This document shows, piece after piece, positions 5,846 through 6,147 of a DNA stretch of 6,147 nucleotides. The notes under the pieces are model-generated. The model ran no database searches. It saw nothing but the letters and a program-made list of their open reading frames with translations, and was not told the origin of the DNA. The translations under genes were made by a program, and so were the position numbers. The stretch spans positions 1 through 6,147 of the forward strand of contig CAMNVD010000066.1 of the NCBI GenBank assembly GCA_946562005.1, written 5' to 3'. Every line of letters starts with the position of its first letter. Within the stretch, counting starts at the first letter, position 1. The stretch is from an uncultured Clostridia bacterium. GTDB lineage: Bacteria > Bacillota > Dehalobacteriia > UBA4068 > JAAVYR01.

Positions 5846-6147
5846 ATGGCGCTGATTGTTCAGAAATTTGGCGGAAGCTCGGTAGCCGATGCGGAAAGAA
5901 TCAAAAGAGTTGCAAAAAGAGTGGTGGAAGCGGCAGGAACGGAAAATTCTGTAGTGGTTGTTGTTTCTGCTATGGGAGACACGACTGATATTTTATTGGA
6001 TTTAGCTAGACAGTTAAACGAACATCCTCAGCCCAGAGAAATCGATATGTTGATGGCTACTGGGGAGCAGCAGTCTATTGCGCTTTTGGCTATGGCAATC
6101 CAGGCTATGGGGAAAGATGCTATTTCATTAACAGGACTTCAAGCTGG
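5846..6147 (+). CDS. lysC: Aspartate kinase, N-terminal part (3' end outside window)
   Basis: Phosphorylates L-aspartate to 4-phospho-L-aspartate, the first step of lysine, threonine, methionine and diaminopimelate synthesis. The first 100 codons are visible. Start ATG 5846 has AAGGAGGG at 5833-5840, which overlaps the thrB stop codon, so the two genes are tightly coupled. Seen: KFGGSSVAD (7-15), the aspartokinase signature; VVVVSAMGDTTD (37-48); ATGEQQS (71-77); and SLTGLQAG (94 on), all conserved in the kinase domain. The C-terminal ACT domains, which would decide between lysine and threonine feedback types, are outside the window. The symbol is therefore chosen from the N-terminal resemblance only; other symbols used for aspartokinase isozymes are possible. 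Confidence 0.93.
   Translation, partial: MALIVQKFGGSSVADAERIKRVAKRVVEAAGTENSVVVVVSAMGDTTDILLDLARQLNEHPQPREIDMLMATGEQQSIALLAMAIQAMGKDAISLTGLQA

Overview
The window looks like chromosomal DNA from an endospore-forming, low-to-mid-GC Firmicute, either Clostridia or a sporulating Negativicute. The main evidence is a full-length spoIVA, a gene restricted to endospore formers, directly downstream of gpsA, together with AGGAGG-type ribosome binding sites and AT-rich intergenic DNA with long U-tract hairpin terminators. The species cannot be named from this sequence.

Layout. Bases 1-320 hold the 3' end of gpsA (glycerol-3-phosphate dehydrogenase), closed by a strong terminator (344-380). A gene-free stretch (321-671) carries that terminator, a possible sporulation-type promoter and an imperfect palindromic repeat of a dispersed bacterial type. 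Next come spoIVA (672-2150) and, 9 bp later, a small ferritin-like di-iron protein (2160-2678), probably co-transcribed. A near-perfect bidirectional hairpin (2678-2718) ends this unit and also the convergent minus-strand gene for a GNAT-family acetyltransferase (2717-3268).

The acetyltransferase gene has its own strong promoter (about 3408-3436, minus strand). Its roughly 120-nt leader folds into a compact branched structure and then an intrinsic terminator that ends right at the ribosome binding site. This is the architecture of a riboswitch or attenuator, but I cannot match it to a known class; it is the most interesting object in the window. A divergent promoter (3482-3510) drives hom (3584-4894), thrB (4935-5834) and an aspartate kinase gene cut by the window edge (5846 onward).

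How the genes work together. Aspartate kinase feeds the aspartate family, homoserine dehydrogenase commits carbon to homoserine, and homoserine kinase makes O-phosphohomoserine for threonine; thrC is not in the visible part. SpoIVA is the ATPase that builds the basement layer of the spore coat. The ferritin-like protein behind it may be made in the mother cell, which is an inference from gene order.
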